The notes beneath the pieces are model-generated. The model searched no databases, had not been told where the DNA came from, and was given only the letters and a program-made list of their open reading frames with translations. Shown piece by piece: positions 50,842-59,615 of a stretch of 64,000 nt of DNA. Position 1 is the stretch's first letter; each line of letters begins with the position of its first letter. The DNA lies in assembly GCF_000160455.2 (NCBI RefSeq), contig NZ_ACJX03000001.1, positions 816,001 through 880,000 on the forward strand, in the 5' to 3' direction. The position numbers were made by a program, and so were the translations under genes. The stretch comes from Acetomicrobium hydrogeniformans ATCC BAA-1850 (GTDB lineage: Bacteria; Synergistota; Synergistia; Synergistales; Acetomicrobiaceae).

Positions 50842-51063
50842 TTCTATCACTTCCTAACGGTTCCTATTTGTTGTTAATAATTGCTATTCCTGTCTACGGC
50901 AATATGATACCACATATTAAATTCTATATCATCTTTTTTCATATCAATACGAACAATCAAACTGGACCGACCTCGGACGTCTAATTTAACATTTGTGCAT
51001 TTTAGTGTAAAATTATATGCGTAACTCTGTCTTGATCACAAAAATGAAAAGGGGGAGAGCACA

Positions 51064-52164
51064 TTGAGAGTAACCCTAACAGCGATCAAGGCCGACATAG
51101 GAAGCATTGGAGGGCACATTCGCCCCAGTGTTTCGCTGCTCAAGGAGGTGGAAAGGTCGCTTCAGCCTCATCTGGGCAGTGATTTCATCGATTTCCGCCT
51201 TTCCTACACGGGAGACGACATCGCCATATTGATGACCCACACTCACGGCACGGACAACCCACTCATCCACCAGATAGCCTGGGACGCCTTCAAGGCTGCC
51301 GCCGACGTGGCAAAGAAAGAGGGCCTCTATGGTGCGGGGCAGGACCTGCTTAAGGACGCCTTCTCCGGCAATATAAGGGGGCTTGGCCCCGGCATCGCCG
51401 AGATGGAGTTCGAGGAAAGAAAAAGCGAGCCTTTCCTGCTTTTTGCCGCCGACAAGACCGACCCTGGAGCCTACAACCTCCCTTTGTATCTGGCCTTTTG
51501 CGATCCCATGTACTGCAGCGGGCTGCTTCTTTCGCCGAACATGTTCAAGGGGTTCAAGTTTGAGATCATGGACGTCTCATACACCGAGGGCGACAAAGTA
51601 ATAGCTCTCGTTGCCCCCGAGGAGCTCTACGACATCGCGGCGCTGCTTCGGGATCCGGAGCGTTACGTTGTAAAAGCTGTTTATTCAAGGACAACAGGGG
51701 AGATAGCGGCCGTCGCCAGCACAACAAGGCTTCACAACATAGCCGGCAAATACGTGGGGAAAGACGATCCCATCCTTTTAGTCAGGGTCCAGGGCAGTTT
51801 TCCTGCCACGGGAGAGATTCTTGAGCCTTACGCGCTGGTACCTTACGTAGGCGGCTTCATGAGGGGCAGTCACCAGGGGCCTCTCATGTCCGTCAAGCGA
51901 AACAGCTCCGTGTCCTTCTTCGACGGCCCGCCAATCGTAAGCTGCACCGCCTACTGCGTCAAGGAGGGCAAGCTGTCCGAGGAAGCCGACGCCTTTGACC
52001 ATCCCTTCTGGGATTACGTGAGGGAGATAGCCTCGAAAAAGGCAATAGAGCTGCGCAGGCAAGGATTCTACGGAAATGCCATGCTGCCCTACGGGGAACT
52101 CGAGTACGGCGGCATAGTCGAAAGGCTCCAGGCCTTGGAAGGCAAGTTCGAGATCAGGCATTAA
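51064..52164 (+). CDS. fbp: Class V fructose-1,6-bisphosphate aldolase/phosphatase
   Basis: 366-aa bifunctional gluconeogenic enzyme typical of archaea and deep-branching thermophiles. LTAIKADIGSIGGHIRPS is the metal-binding N terminus. GDDIAILMTHTHG, AFCDPMYCSGLLLSPNM and the substrate region GFMRGSHQGPLMSV follow. It condenses triose phosphates and removes the 1-phosphate in one active site. The start is TTG at 51064 after GGGGGAGAGC. The next gene is panB, 68 bp downstream. Confidence 0.93.
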   Translation: MRVTLTAIKADIGSIGGHIRPSVSLLKEVERSLQPHLGSDFIDFRLSYTGDDIAILMTHTHGTDNPLIHQIAWDAFKAAADVAKKEGLYGAGQDLLKDAFSGNIRGLGPGIAEMEFEERKSEPFLLFAADKTDPGAYNLPLYLAFCDPMYCSGLLLSPNMFKGFKFEIMDVSYTEGDKVIALVAPEELYDIAALLRDPERYVVKAVYSRTTGEIAAVASTTRLHNIAGKYVGKDDPILLVRVQGSFPATGEILEPYALVPYVGGFMRGSHQGPLMSVKRNSSVSFFDGPPIVSCTAYCVKEGKLSEEADAFDHPFWDYVREIASKKAIELRRQGFYGNAMLPYGELEYGGIVERLQALEGKFEIRH

Positions 52165-52231
52165 CTGCAATCCGGGCGGGAGAAAGTCTTCCGTCCGGAT
52201 AATGTTAATCCATAAGAAGAGGTGGAGGGTT

Positions 52232-53083
52232 ATGTCAAAGAAATCACGTCTGGACCTCATGAAGATGAAGGAAAAGGGCGAGCCCGTAGCATGGATAACG
52301 GCTTACGACTTTCCCACGGCATCCTTTGCCGAACAGGCAGGGATGGACATGATCTTGGTAGGAGACAGCTTAGGGATGGTATTGCTGGGCTACAAGGGGA
52401 CCATACCTGTGACGATGGAAGAATGCATCACCTGCTGCAAGGCAGTGCGAAGAGGTGCTCCTAATACCTTTTGCATAGGCGATATGCCCTTCATGTCATA
52501 CCAGATATCCGACGAAGACGCCGTCTATAACGCCGGAAGGTTTTTAAAGGAAGCCGACATGGACGCCGTGAAACTTGAAGGCGGAAGAAGGGTCATAACG
52601 AGGATAAAGGCCATTGCCGACGCAGGGATCTTGGTCATGGGACATATCGGTCTTACCCCTCAAAGTTCAGGAGTACTTGGGGGATTTAAGGCACAGGGCA
52701 GAGACCCAAAAAGCGCCAGAGACCTAATAATGGACGCCCGAGCCATAGAGGAAGCCGGAGCTTTCGCCCTACTTCTTGAAGCGGTGCCGCCAGAACTAAC
52801 CAAATTCATAGCAAAAGACCTTTCCATACCCGTTTACTCTATAGGAGCAGGAGCTCCCTGCGACGGACAGCTTCTCATATGCGGAGACATGCTCGGGTTA
52901 TTCCAGGCCTTCACTCCCAAGTTCGTAAAGAAGTACGCAAATGTTGCGGAAGTTGAGACAGAAGCCTTCAAGGCTTTCATAGAGGACGTCAAGACGGGCA
53001 AATTCCCGGAGGATCAGCACTGCTACCACATACTGCCCGAGACGGCTGAGGAATATCAGAAGATGCTTGAGGAGTTAAGAAGA
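52232..53083 (+). repeat. Direct repeat DR3, copy 1 (panB reading frame)
   Basis: The match to 58744-59595 begins exactly at the start codon and ends just before the stop. No similarity is seen in the flanks. Identity is roughly 95% or more by eye, and the differences include many silent third-base changes. Confidence 0.9.
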
Positions 53084-53086
53084 TAG
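52232..53086 (+). CDS. panB: Ketopantoate hydroxymethyltransferase (PanB), copy 1
   Basis: 284 aa. It uses methylene-tetrahydrofolate to hydroxymethylate 2-oxoisovalerate, the first step of pantothenate synthesis. Motifs: TAYDFPTASFAEQAGMD, LVGDSLGMVLLGY, KLEGG, GHIGLTPQS and FALLLEAVP. RBS GAGGTGGAGGG before ATG 52232; a longer frame from 52202 is unlikely. No panC or panD is nearby. It differs from copy 2 at only about nine residues. The downstream aminotransferase follows after 12 bp. Confidence 0.93.
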   Translation: MSKKSRLDLMKMKEKGEPVAWITAYDFPTASFAEQAGMDMILVGDSLGMVLLGYKGTIPVTMEECITCCKAVRRGAPNTFCIGDMPFMSYQISDEDAVYNAGRFLKEADMDAVKLEGGRRVITRIKAIADAGILVMGHIGLTPQSSGVLGGFKAQGRDPKSARDLIMDARAIEEAGAFALLLEAVPPELTKFIAKDLSIPVYSIGAGAPCDGQLLICGDMLGLFQAFTPKFVKKYANVAEVETEAFKAFIEDVKTGKFPEDQHCYHILPETAEEYQKMLEELRR

Positions 53087-53098
53087 GGAGGTTATATC

Positions 53099-54286
53099 AT
53101 GCAATTCTCGAAAAGAAGTTATGTTCTTCCAGCTTCTCCAATCCGTAAGCTTGAACCATATTTGGAAGAGGCTTTGAGTAGAGGAGTGAAAGTTTATCCA
53201 CTCCATATAGGTCAACCGGACGTCGAAACTCCAAAGGGGTATTTTGAAGCTTTGAAAGCATATAATGGCAAAGTGCTATCATATGGAAGGTCACAGGGAG
53301 AACTAAAACTCATTGACAAAATTGTAGAATATTACAATAACATTAAAATACCATTGGAACGAAAAGATGTATTGATCACAAATGGAGGCAGCGAAGCCTT
53401 ACATTATGCAATGCTAATAGTCTGTGATCCAGGAGATGAGGTAATCATTCCCGAGCCGTTCTATCCTTCCTATGCAGCCTTTATTGCCTCAGCATTGGGA
53501 AACATTGTTCCGATAACAACTAAAGCAGAGGACGGATTTCACCTGCCAGCTAAAGATGAGATAGCCAAACTTATTACCTCCAGGACAAAAGCTATACTTA
53601 TTAGCAACCCTGGAAATCCTACCGGAATTGTGTATTCACGAGAGGAATTAGAGTCCCTTGCAGACATAGCAATTCAAAATAACTTAATCATCATTGCGGA
53701 CGAGGTGTATAGGGAGTTTGTGTATATGGATAGTCCTTACACTAGCCTAGGGCATATCGACCGAATACGTGATCGTGTTGTAATTGTAGATTCGATTTCA
53801 AAAAGATACAGCGCATGTGGGGCTCGTATAGGTTGCTTGGTTAGTAAAAACGAAGAATTTATGTCACTTGCTTTAAAATATTGTCAATCTCGGGGTTGTC
53901 CACCACTCCTTGAACAACTCGGAGCTGCCGCTCTCTATGACACGCCCATATCCTACATTCGCAAAGTAAATAAAGAATATCGTGAACGAAGGGATATTCT
54001 GTTTGAAGGGCTTAAAAGTATTCCTGGGGTAATTTGTAAACAACCAGATGGAGCTTTTTATATAATGGCCAAACTTCCGGTCCTTGATGCAGAAAAATTT
54101 GTCATCTGGATGCTCCAAGATTTTGCTTTAGATGATGAAACTATTTCAGCTGCTCCTGGAGAGGGTTTTTATGCAACGCCTGGCTTGGGAAAATCGGAAA
54201 TTCGTATGTCCTACGCGCTGCAAAAAGAAGACTTAAAAAAGGCAGTGAGAATACTTGCAGAAGCTCTTTCTGTATATCCGGGGTGA
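53099..54286 (+). CDS. PLP-dependent aminotransferase, class I (aspartate aminotransferase-like)
   Basis: 395 aa. LHIGQPDVETPKGY, TNGGSEALHYAML, LISNPGNPTGIVYSREEL, IIADEVYREFVY and the PLP lysine in DSISKRYSACGARIG are present. Codon use is clearly AT-richer than in panB. GGGAGGTTATATC precedes the ATG. It opens the module of amino-acid genes between the two panB copies; the amino donor is unknown. Confidence 0.9.
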   Translation: MQFSKRSYVLPASPIRKLEPYLEEALSRGVKVYPLHIGQPDVETPKGYFEALKAYNGKVLSYGRSQGELKLIDKIVEYYNNIKIPLERKDVLITNGGSEALHYAMLIVCDPGDEVIIPEPFYPSYAAFIASALGNIVPITTKAEDGFHLPAKDEIAKLITSRTKAILISNPGNPTGIVYSREELESLADIAIQNNLIIIADEVYREFVYMDSPYTSLGHIDRIRDRVVIVDSISKRYSACGARIGCLVSKNEEFMSLALKYCQSRGCPPLLEQLGAAALYDTPISYIRKVNKEYRERRDILFEGLKSIPGVICKQPDGAFYIMAKLPVLDAEKFVIWMLQDFALDDETISAAPGEGFYATPGLGKSEIRMSYALQKEDLKKAVRILAEALSVYPG

Positions 54287-54379
54287 TCTCAAGATTAGAT
54301 GTGTGATTTTAAACAAACATACATAAATTGAAGAGTCTTTTAAAGCTTCGAATTTTAAGTATGGGTCAGGTGATAAAAC

Positions 54380-55042
54380 TTGGCAAAAATAAAGGTAGGC
54401 GTTATTGCGGGCACTTCAGTCGATACTGCTATGGGAGCAAGTGTGCTAGAAGCACATGGCTATGAAGCATTGAAATGTCCTATTAGCCAACGCACAGAGG
54501 AACAAACTATTTTACAGGTACTACATAGAGAGCAACTGACTAGGATTACGTTAGAAAAAATAGAATGGTTAAAGGCAAATGGTGTAGATGGAATATTAAT
54601 CTACTGTAATTCCCTTAGTACATCGGTAGATTTAGATTGGATTAGAGAAAAATCCGACATTATTATCGTAACACCTCTCGATGTCTACAAAAAAATAGCG
54701 AAGGCTTATTACAAAATTGGAGTTTTAGCTGCTAATTGCCAGAGTGCAGGTGGAATTGAAAAGATTTTTTACGATAACAACCCTGATATACTTGTTGTAG
54801 GGGCTGGCATGATGCCTGTAGTACAGGCCATTGAAGCATCGATGGGGCCTTCGAATATAGTTAATTCCCTTGGCATTAAGGAAATTGTAAGAGGTATGCT
54901 TGCTATGGGAGTAGAAACAATAGTGTTGGGTTGTACTCACTTCCCCTACTTTGTGCAGGAACTAAAGTCTATATGTGACGTGCCCGTTTATGATCCAGCT
55001 AGTGAAATGATAAATTTACTAAGTCTTGCCCTAAACGCCTGA
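54380..55042 (+). CDS. Aspartate/glutamate/hydantoin racemase family protein
   Basis: 220 aa. Two-domain racemase fold with the catalytic cysteines in LIYCNSLS (Cys76) and LGCTHFPYF (Cys185). Such enzymes invert amino acids or hydantoins without PLP. The start is TTG at 54380 after CAGGTG. With the next gene (M20 hydrolase) it could handle D-amino acid derivatives; this is inference. Confidence 0.85.
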   Translation: MAKIKVGVIAGTSVDTAMGASVLEAHGYEALKCPISQRTEEQTILQVLHREQLTRITLEKIEWLKANGVDGILIYCNSLSTSVDLDWIREKSDIIIVTPLDVYKKIAKAYYKIGVLAANCQSAGGIEKIFYDNNPDILVVGAGMMPVVQAIEASMGPSNIVNSLGIKEIVRGMLAMGVETIVLGCTHFPYFVQELKSICDVPVYDPASEMINLLSLALNA

Positions 55043-55065
55043 AACAAGATTTTAAGAGGTGATAT

Positions 55066-56277
55066 GTGTTGTTCATTAATAGCGAGCTCAAAGATCAAAT
55101 TATTACATCTTGCCAGGAACTAATCCGTAGACCAAGCCTGTCAGGCAACGAGAAAGAGGTGGCGCAATACATTGCTAAAACTATGGAAAGACTTGGGTTC
55201 GACAATGTCGAAAGCGATAAGTTTGGGAACATAATCGGAACAATTATTTTAGGGAAGGGCGGAAGCAGCATTCTTTTTGATGGACACATGGATCACGTTG
55301 ATGTAAGCGACCCCTCAAAATGGAAATACGATCCTTATGGCGGCAAAATAGAAAACAATCGTATTTACGGACGTGGTGCCACTGACATGAAAGGGAATAT
55401 TGCCGCTATGATGCATGCAGCATCATATATTAAAAATAATTTAAGAAATCACATTGATGGCATTATTTATATTGCTTGTGTCGTCCATGAGGAGTGTTTT
55501 GAGGGTGTGGCATCTCAAGAAGTAGCAAAAAATTATAAACCGGACTTCGTCGTCATAGGGGAGCCATCTGGTTTGACGCTAAAAAGAGGACAACGTGGGC
55601 GAGCCGAGTTGGTTTTAGAAACTTACGGTAAGACTGCTCATTCTTCTAATCCAGAAATTGGGCTTAATGCAATCAAAAAAATGGCAGCATTGATTGTAGA
55701 AATAGAAAAAAGTTTTATTCCAAAAAAACATGACTTTCTTGGGAAAGGTATTTTAGAAATAACTGATATCATATCTTCTCCTTATCCAGGAGCGAGCGTG
55801 GTGCCAGATTTGTGCCGCGCAACCTATGATAGGCGTCTACTGCCAAATGAAGCTGAAGAAGAAATATTAGACCAAATTGAGAATATAATAAATATGTTGC
55901 ATGTTAAAGATCCTTCTTTAACGGCAAAGGTTTATTTAAGCGAAGGCTCGGCGCGTTGTTATACTGGTGCAACAATTAAAGCAAAACGCTTTGCCCCAGC
56001 ATGGATTTATGATGAGCATCATACCTTCGTCCAAGCAGCACACACAGGCTTGCTCTCTGTAGGACAAAAGCCTACGATATCTCACTATGCTTTTTGTACG
56101 AATGGCAGCTATTATGCAGGTAAAGCAAAGATTCCCACGGTGGGATATGGTGGCTCCCATGAACACCTTGCTCATGTCACAGATGAATATATCGAAATTG
56201 AGCATTTACTCCTCGCTTGTGAAGGCTATATTGGTATCACCAGGTCGTTTTTTAAAAAAATAGCAAAAAATAAATAA
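55066..56277 (+). CDS. M20 family metallohydrolase (YgeY/ArgE/DapE-like)
   Basis: 403 aa. Zinc ligands and catalytic residues: FDGHMDHVD (His74, Asp76), GRGATDMKGN (Asp107), VVHEECFEG (Glu142, Glu143) and the C-terminal GGSHEHLAH. The dimerisation domain has the GKTAHSSNPEIGLNAIK segment. Closest in feel to the YgeY hydrolases found with selenium-dependent or purine/amino-acid catabolic operons. The start is TTG at 55066 or GTG at 55063. It likely removes an N-acyl or carbamoyl group from an amino acid. Confidence 0.85.
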   Translation: MLFINSELKDQIITSCQELIRRPSLSGNEKEVAQYIAKTMERLGFDNVESDKFGNIIGTIILGKGGSSILFDGHMDHVDVSDPSKWKYDPYGGKIENNRIYGRGATDMKGNIAAMMHAASYIKNNLRNHIDGIIYIACVVHEECFEGVASQEVAKNYKPDFVVIGEPSGLTLKRGQRGRAELVLETYGKTAHSSNPEIGLNAIKKMAALIVEIEKSFIPKKHDFLGKGILEITDIISSPYPGASVVPDLCRATYDRRLLPNEAEEEILDQIENIINMLHVKDPSLTAKVYLSEGSARCYTGATIKAKRFAPAWIYDEHHTFVQAAHTGLLSVGQKPTISHYAFCTNGSYYAGKAKIPTVGYGGSHEHLAHVTDEYIEIEHLLLACEGYIGITRSFFKKIAKNK

Positions 56278-56291
56278 AAGGAGGGGTAGTT

Positions 56292-57674
56292 ATGACGTTG
56301 GAAGGAATACTTAATTGGATAACTGGTGTTTTATGGGGGCCACCAATGATGGTCTTTATCTTGGCGGCGGGTTTGTATTTTACCATTGGTTCTAAATTCT
56401 TTCAAATCAGAAAATTTGGTCTAATTTTTAAGGAAACGTTGGGGAAAATAGGTTTTAGTCATGGGGAAGAAGGTTCTATGACACCTTTCCAAGCTACAGC
56501 AGCCGGTATAGGGGCTGTGGTAGGTGCTGGCAATATTGCTGGTGTGGCTGTAGCTATTACTTTTGGCGGTCCTGGAGCTATATTTTGGATGTGGATTACT
56601 GCAATTTTAGGAATGGTTGTGAAAACAGTAGAGGTAAGCATAGGTATTCACTATAGAACTAGAATTGGCAATACCGTTTACGGAGGACCTATGCATTTCA
56701 TTTCCAAGGGATTGGGCCCAAAATGGGAATGGTTAAGCATTTTATATTCAATATGCCTTTTTTTAGGGGTCCTTATGACTTCAACGCTTGTCCAACCTCA
56801 CACCATGGGAGTAGCTATGAAAACCATGTTCAATATTCATCCACTAATAACAGTTAGTTTTGGGGTTATTGTAACTGGTATTACTATTATTGGAGGTTTC
56901 TCTGTTATCGGGCGGGTTTCAGAGAAGTTGACACCAATAATGGGTTTAGTTTACATTGTTGGTGCTTTAATTGTGATTGGAATGAATGCCAAAAATATAC
57001 CCAGCTCTTTTGGACTCATCTTTTCCCATGCATTGTCCCCAACTCCTGCAATGGGAGGGTTCGCAGGGGCTGCTGTAGCTTATACACTGCGACAGGGAAT
57101 TGCTCGAGGTCTTTTTTCAAATGAAGCAGGCTTAGGGACAGCTGCATTAATACATTCCACTGCCCGTACAGATCACCCCGTGCGCCAGGGGCTATGGGGT
57201 GCTTTTGAAGCATTCTTCGATACAATTATAATTTGCTCAATTACGGCGTTAGTAATTCTTTCAACTGGCATGTGGACATCTGGTTTGACTGGTGCTGAGC
57301 TAACAATGGCTTCATTGGAATCTACCCTTGGAATAATAGGGAGATATGTCGTTGGTTTTGGAATCTTGACCTTTGTTATTTCTACCATGATCAGCTACTA
57401 CGTTTGTTTTGAGACCGCTGTCACTAAGCTTTTTGGAACAAAATTAATATTTCCTATGAAGTTCGTTTTTCTCGCACCTGCACTCATCTTTGCAACCAGG
57501 CCAACTCCAGTTATATGGCTCTTTACGGACATTTTTGTCGGCATATTAGCTGTGCCTAACTTAATAGGTTTATTATTATTAAGTCCTGTATTCTTTAAAA
57601 AGTTATTACCCGATTTCCTTGAAAATTATAAATCAGGGAACTTCCGTTATCCAGCCAGGATCGATAAATCTTAA
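56292..57674 (+). CDS. AGCS family sodium:alanine/glycine symporter
   Basis: 460 aa, about ten or more transmembrane helices. The family signature is GAGNIAGVAVAITFGGPGAIFWMW, followed by GPMHFISKGLG and ARGLFSNEAGLGTAALIHSTA. Sodium-driven uptake of a small neutral amino acid into the cell. It starts 15 bp after the M20 gene, with AAAAGGAGGGG upstream. It probably imports the substrate of the neighbouring racemase, hydrolase and aminotransferase. Confidence 0.92.
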   Translation: MTLEGILNWITGVLWGPPMMVFILAAGLYFTIGSKFFQIRKFGLIFKETLGKIGFSHGEEGSMTPFQATAAGIGAVVGAGNIAGVAVAITFGGPGAIFWMWITAILGMVVKTVEVSIGIHYRTRIGNTVYGGPMHFISKGLGPKWEWLSILYSICLFLGVLMTSTLVQPHTMGVAMKTMFNIHPLITVSFGVIVTGITIIGGFSVIGRVSEKLTPIMGLVYIVGALIVIGMNAKNIPSSFGLIFSHALSPTPAMGGFAGAAVAYTLRQGIARGLFSNEAGLGTAALIHSTARTDHPVRQGLWGAFEAFFDTIIICSITALVILSTGMWTSGLTGAELTMASLESTLGIIGRYVVGFGILTFVISTMISYYVCFETAVTKLFGTKLIFPMKFVFLAPALIFATRPTPVIWLFTDIFVGILAVPNLIGLLLLSPVFFKKLLPDFLENYKSGNFRYPARIDKS

Positions 57675-57752
57675 ATCATGATATTTCTTGCCGTTTAAAA
57701 CTCAGCTAGCTTCTTTTTAATTTCTTATTAAAAATTTTAGGAGGTAAAAGCA

Positions 57753-58694
57753 ATGAAACTTGACACCGTTTCCAATTTCATGGAGAGATGTGGGATTCCT
57801 GGAAGGGACAGGTATGATCTGCCATCAAGTGACAAGAGGTTTCCAGATGGTGCCTCTTATAGGATTGAAATATCAGGAGTAGAAGGTCCCAAAGTGTTGG
57901 AAGCCATTATAAAAGAGAAAAACAGGAGAAATTTGCCTGTTCACAGGGTGGTTTCTTTCTGTCAAGGTGGAACCCTCTTTAGCGACCAAGAGCTTAAAGA
58001 CTTCGCACAGATGGCAGCAGAGGAAAAAATCGAGGTAATAGCGATTGCCGGCCCCAGGAATGCTTGGGATGGAGGAAGACAGGCTGTGGCGCCAGAGGGG
58101 CAAAAATCAGGGGGTATGCATCACAGAGGTTGCGATGAGTTACGAAAGGTCATAGCAGACCTGTATAGAATGTATGAAATTGGGCTTAGGGGATTCATGT
58201 TAGTCGATATGGGATTGCTTGATTTAGTCAGGCAAATGCAAGAAAATGGGGACTTCCCGAAAGATGTTGCTATAAAGCTTTCTGTCTGGGCTGGAGTAAG
58301 TTCGGCTGCCGGCGCAAGACTTGCAGAAAAACTTGGAGCTAGCTCATATAACCCTATTGCAGATTTAACTTTACCGCAGCTTGCAGCGATGCGCCAAGTT
58401 ACTTCTATCCCTATTGACTATTATATATGGACATTTGAATCATTTGGCGGAACACAGAGGTTTTATGACGCCCCCGAGGTTGCAAGAATTTGCTCTCCCT
58501 GCTATTTCAAATTCGAGCCCGGGCCAGGTTCGGGGCTTATGTACACTTCTTGGTCTACCGATGAAGAACATATGCGATTGTGTGAAAAGAAAGTTAAATG
58601 GGCTGAGTGGGTTATAAATCACATTCAAGAAAACGATCCTGATATTACTGTTTCAAAACAAGGACCATCAGATTTGCATATTCCTAAAATCTAG
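57753..58694 (+). CDS. Unrecognised protein, possible TIM-barrel enzyme (313 aa)
   Basis: Soluble, no signal peptide. Stretches with the feel of a beta/alpha barrel are VIAIAGPRNAWDGG, GLRGFMLVDMGLLDLV, AIKLSVWAGVSSAAGARLAEKLG and IPIDYYIWTFESFGG. The pattern of IKLSVWAGV...GASSYNP...DYYIWTF is vaguely like peptidase U32 and related barrels, but I cannot name the family. RBS AGGAGGTAAAAGCA before the ATG. It ends the AT-rich module, 49 bp before panB copy 2. Confidence 0.7.
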   Translation: MKLDTVSNFMERCGIPGRDRYDLPSSDKRFPDGASYRIEISGVEGPKVLEAIIKEKNRRNLPVHRVVSFCQGGTLFSDQELKDFAQMAAEEKIEVIAIAGPRNAWDGGRQAVAPEGQKSGGMHHRGCDELRKVIADLYRMYEIGLRGFMLVDMGLLDLVRQMQENGDFPKDVAIKLSVWAGVSSAAGARLAEKLGASSYNPIADLTLPQLAAMRQVTSIPIDYYIWTFESFGGTQRFYDAPEVARICSPCYFKFEPGPGSGLMYTSWSTDEEHMRLCEKKVKWAEWVINHIQENDPDITVSKQGPSDLHIPKI

Positions 58695-58743
58695 AAAAAT
58701 AAAAGCATCAAACAAAATTTTATTTGTTTAGGAGGAAATCTAC

Positions 58744-59595
58744 ATGTCAAAGAAATCACGTCTGGACCTCATGAAGATGAAGGAAAAGGGCGAGCCCGTA
58801 GCATGGATAACGGCTTATGACTTTCCCACAGCATCCTTTGCCGAACAGGCAGGGATGGACATGATCTTGGTAGGAGACAGCTTAGGGATGGTACTGCTGG
58901 GCTACAAGGGGACCGTATCTGTGACGATGGAAGAATGCATCACCTGCTGTAAGGCAGTACGAAGGGGTGCTTTAAATACTTTTTGCATAGGCGATATGCC
59001 CTTCATGTCATACCAGATATCCGACGAAGACGCCGTGTATAACGCAGGAAGGTTTTTGAAGGAAGCCGACATGGATGCCGTGAAACTTGAAGGCGGAAGA
59101 AGGGTCATAACGAGGATAAAGGCCATTGCCGACGCAGGGATCTTGGTCATGGGACATATCGGTCTTACCCCTCAAAGTTCAGGAGTACTTGGGGGATTTA
59201 AGGCACAGGGCAGAGACCCAAAAAGCGCCAAAGACCTAATAATGGACGCTCGAGCTATAGAGGAAGCAGGAGCTTTCGCCCTACTTCTTGAGGCGGTGCC
59301 ACCGGAATTAACCGAATTCATAGCAAAAGACCTTTCCATACCCGTTTACTCCATAGGAGCAGGAGCTCCCTGCGACGGACAGCTTCTCATATGCGGAGAT
59401 ATGCTAGGGTTATTCCAGGCCTTCACTCCAAAGTTCGTAAAGAAGTACGCAAACGTCGCAGAAGTTGAGATAGAGGCCTTCAAGACATATATAGAGGACG
59501 TCAAGACGGGCAAATTCCCGGAGGATCAGCATTGCTACCACATACTGCCCGAGACGGCTGAGGAATATCAGAAGATGCTTGAGGAGTTAAAGAGA
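58744..59595 (+). repeat. Direct repeat DR3, copy 2 (panB reading frame)
   Basis: Same orientation as 52232-53083. The start-to-start distance is 6512 bp. The repeat boundaries coincide with the coding region, not with any visible inverted repeat. Confidence 0.9.
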
Positions 59596-59601
59596 AAGTA
59601 A
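58744..59601 (+). CDS. panB: Ketopantoate hydroxymethyltransferase (PanB), copy 2
   Basis: 285 aa, nearly identical to copy 1. Substitutions include IP to VS after YKGT, P to L in RRGAPNT, K to E in ELTKFI, and AF to TY near residue 251, plus one extra Lys at the end. All catalytic motifs are kept. RBS AGGAGGAAATCTAC. It is followed 14 bp later by the 420-aa unknown gene. The conservation of both copies means either recent duplication, gene conversion or selection for dosage. Confidence 0.93.
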   Translation: MSKKSRLDLMKMKEKGEPVAWITAYDFPTASFAEQAGMDMILVGDSLGMVLLGYKGTVSVTMEECITCCKAVRRGALNTFCIGDMPFMSYQISDEDAVYNAGRFLKEADMDAVKLEGGRRVITRIKAIADAGILVMGHIGLTPQSSGVLGGFKAQGRDPKSAKDLIMDARAIEEAGAFALLLEAVPPELTEFIAKDLSIPVYSIGAGAPCDGQLLICGDMLGLFQAFTPKFVKKYANVAEVEIEAFKTYIEDVKTGKFPEDQHCYHILPETAEEYQKMLEELKRK

Positions 59602-59615
59602 GGAGGGTTAAAGCC

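Noticed and set aside
52202-52231. Ten-residue extension of PanB copy 1
   Set aside because: Absent from copy 2, and the RBS GGTGGAGGG is placed for ATG 52232.
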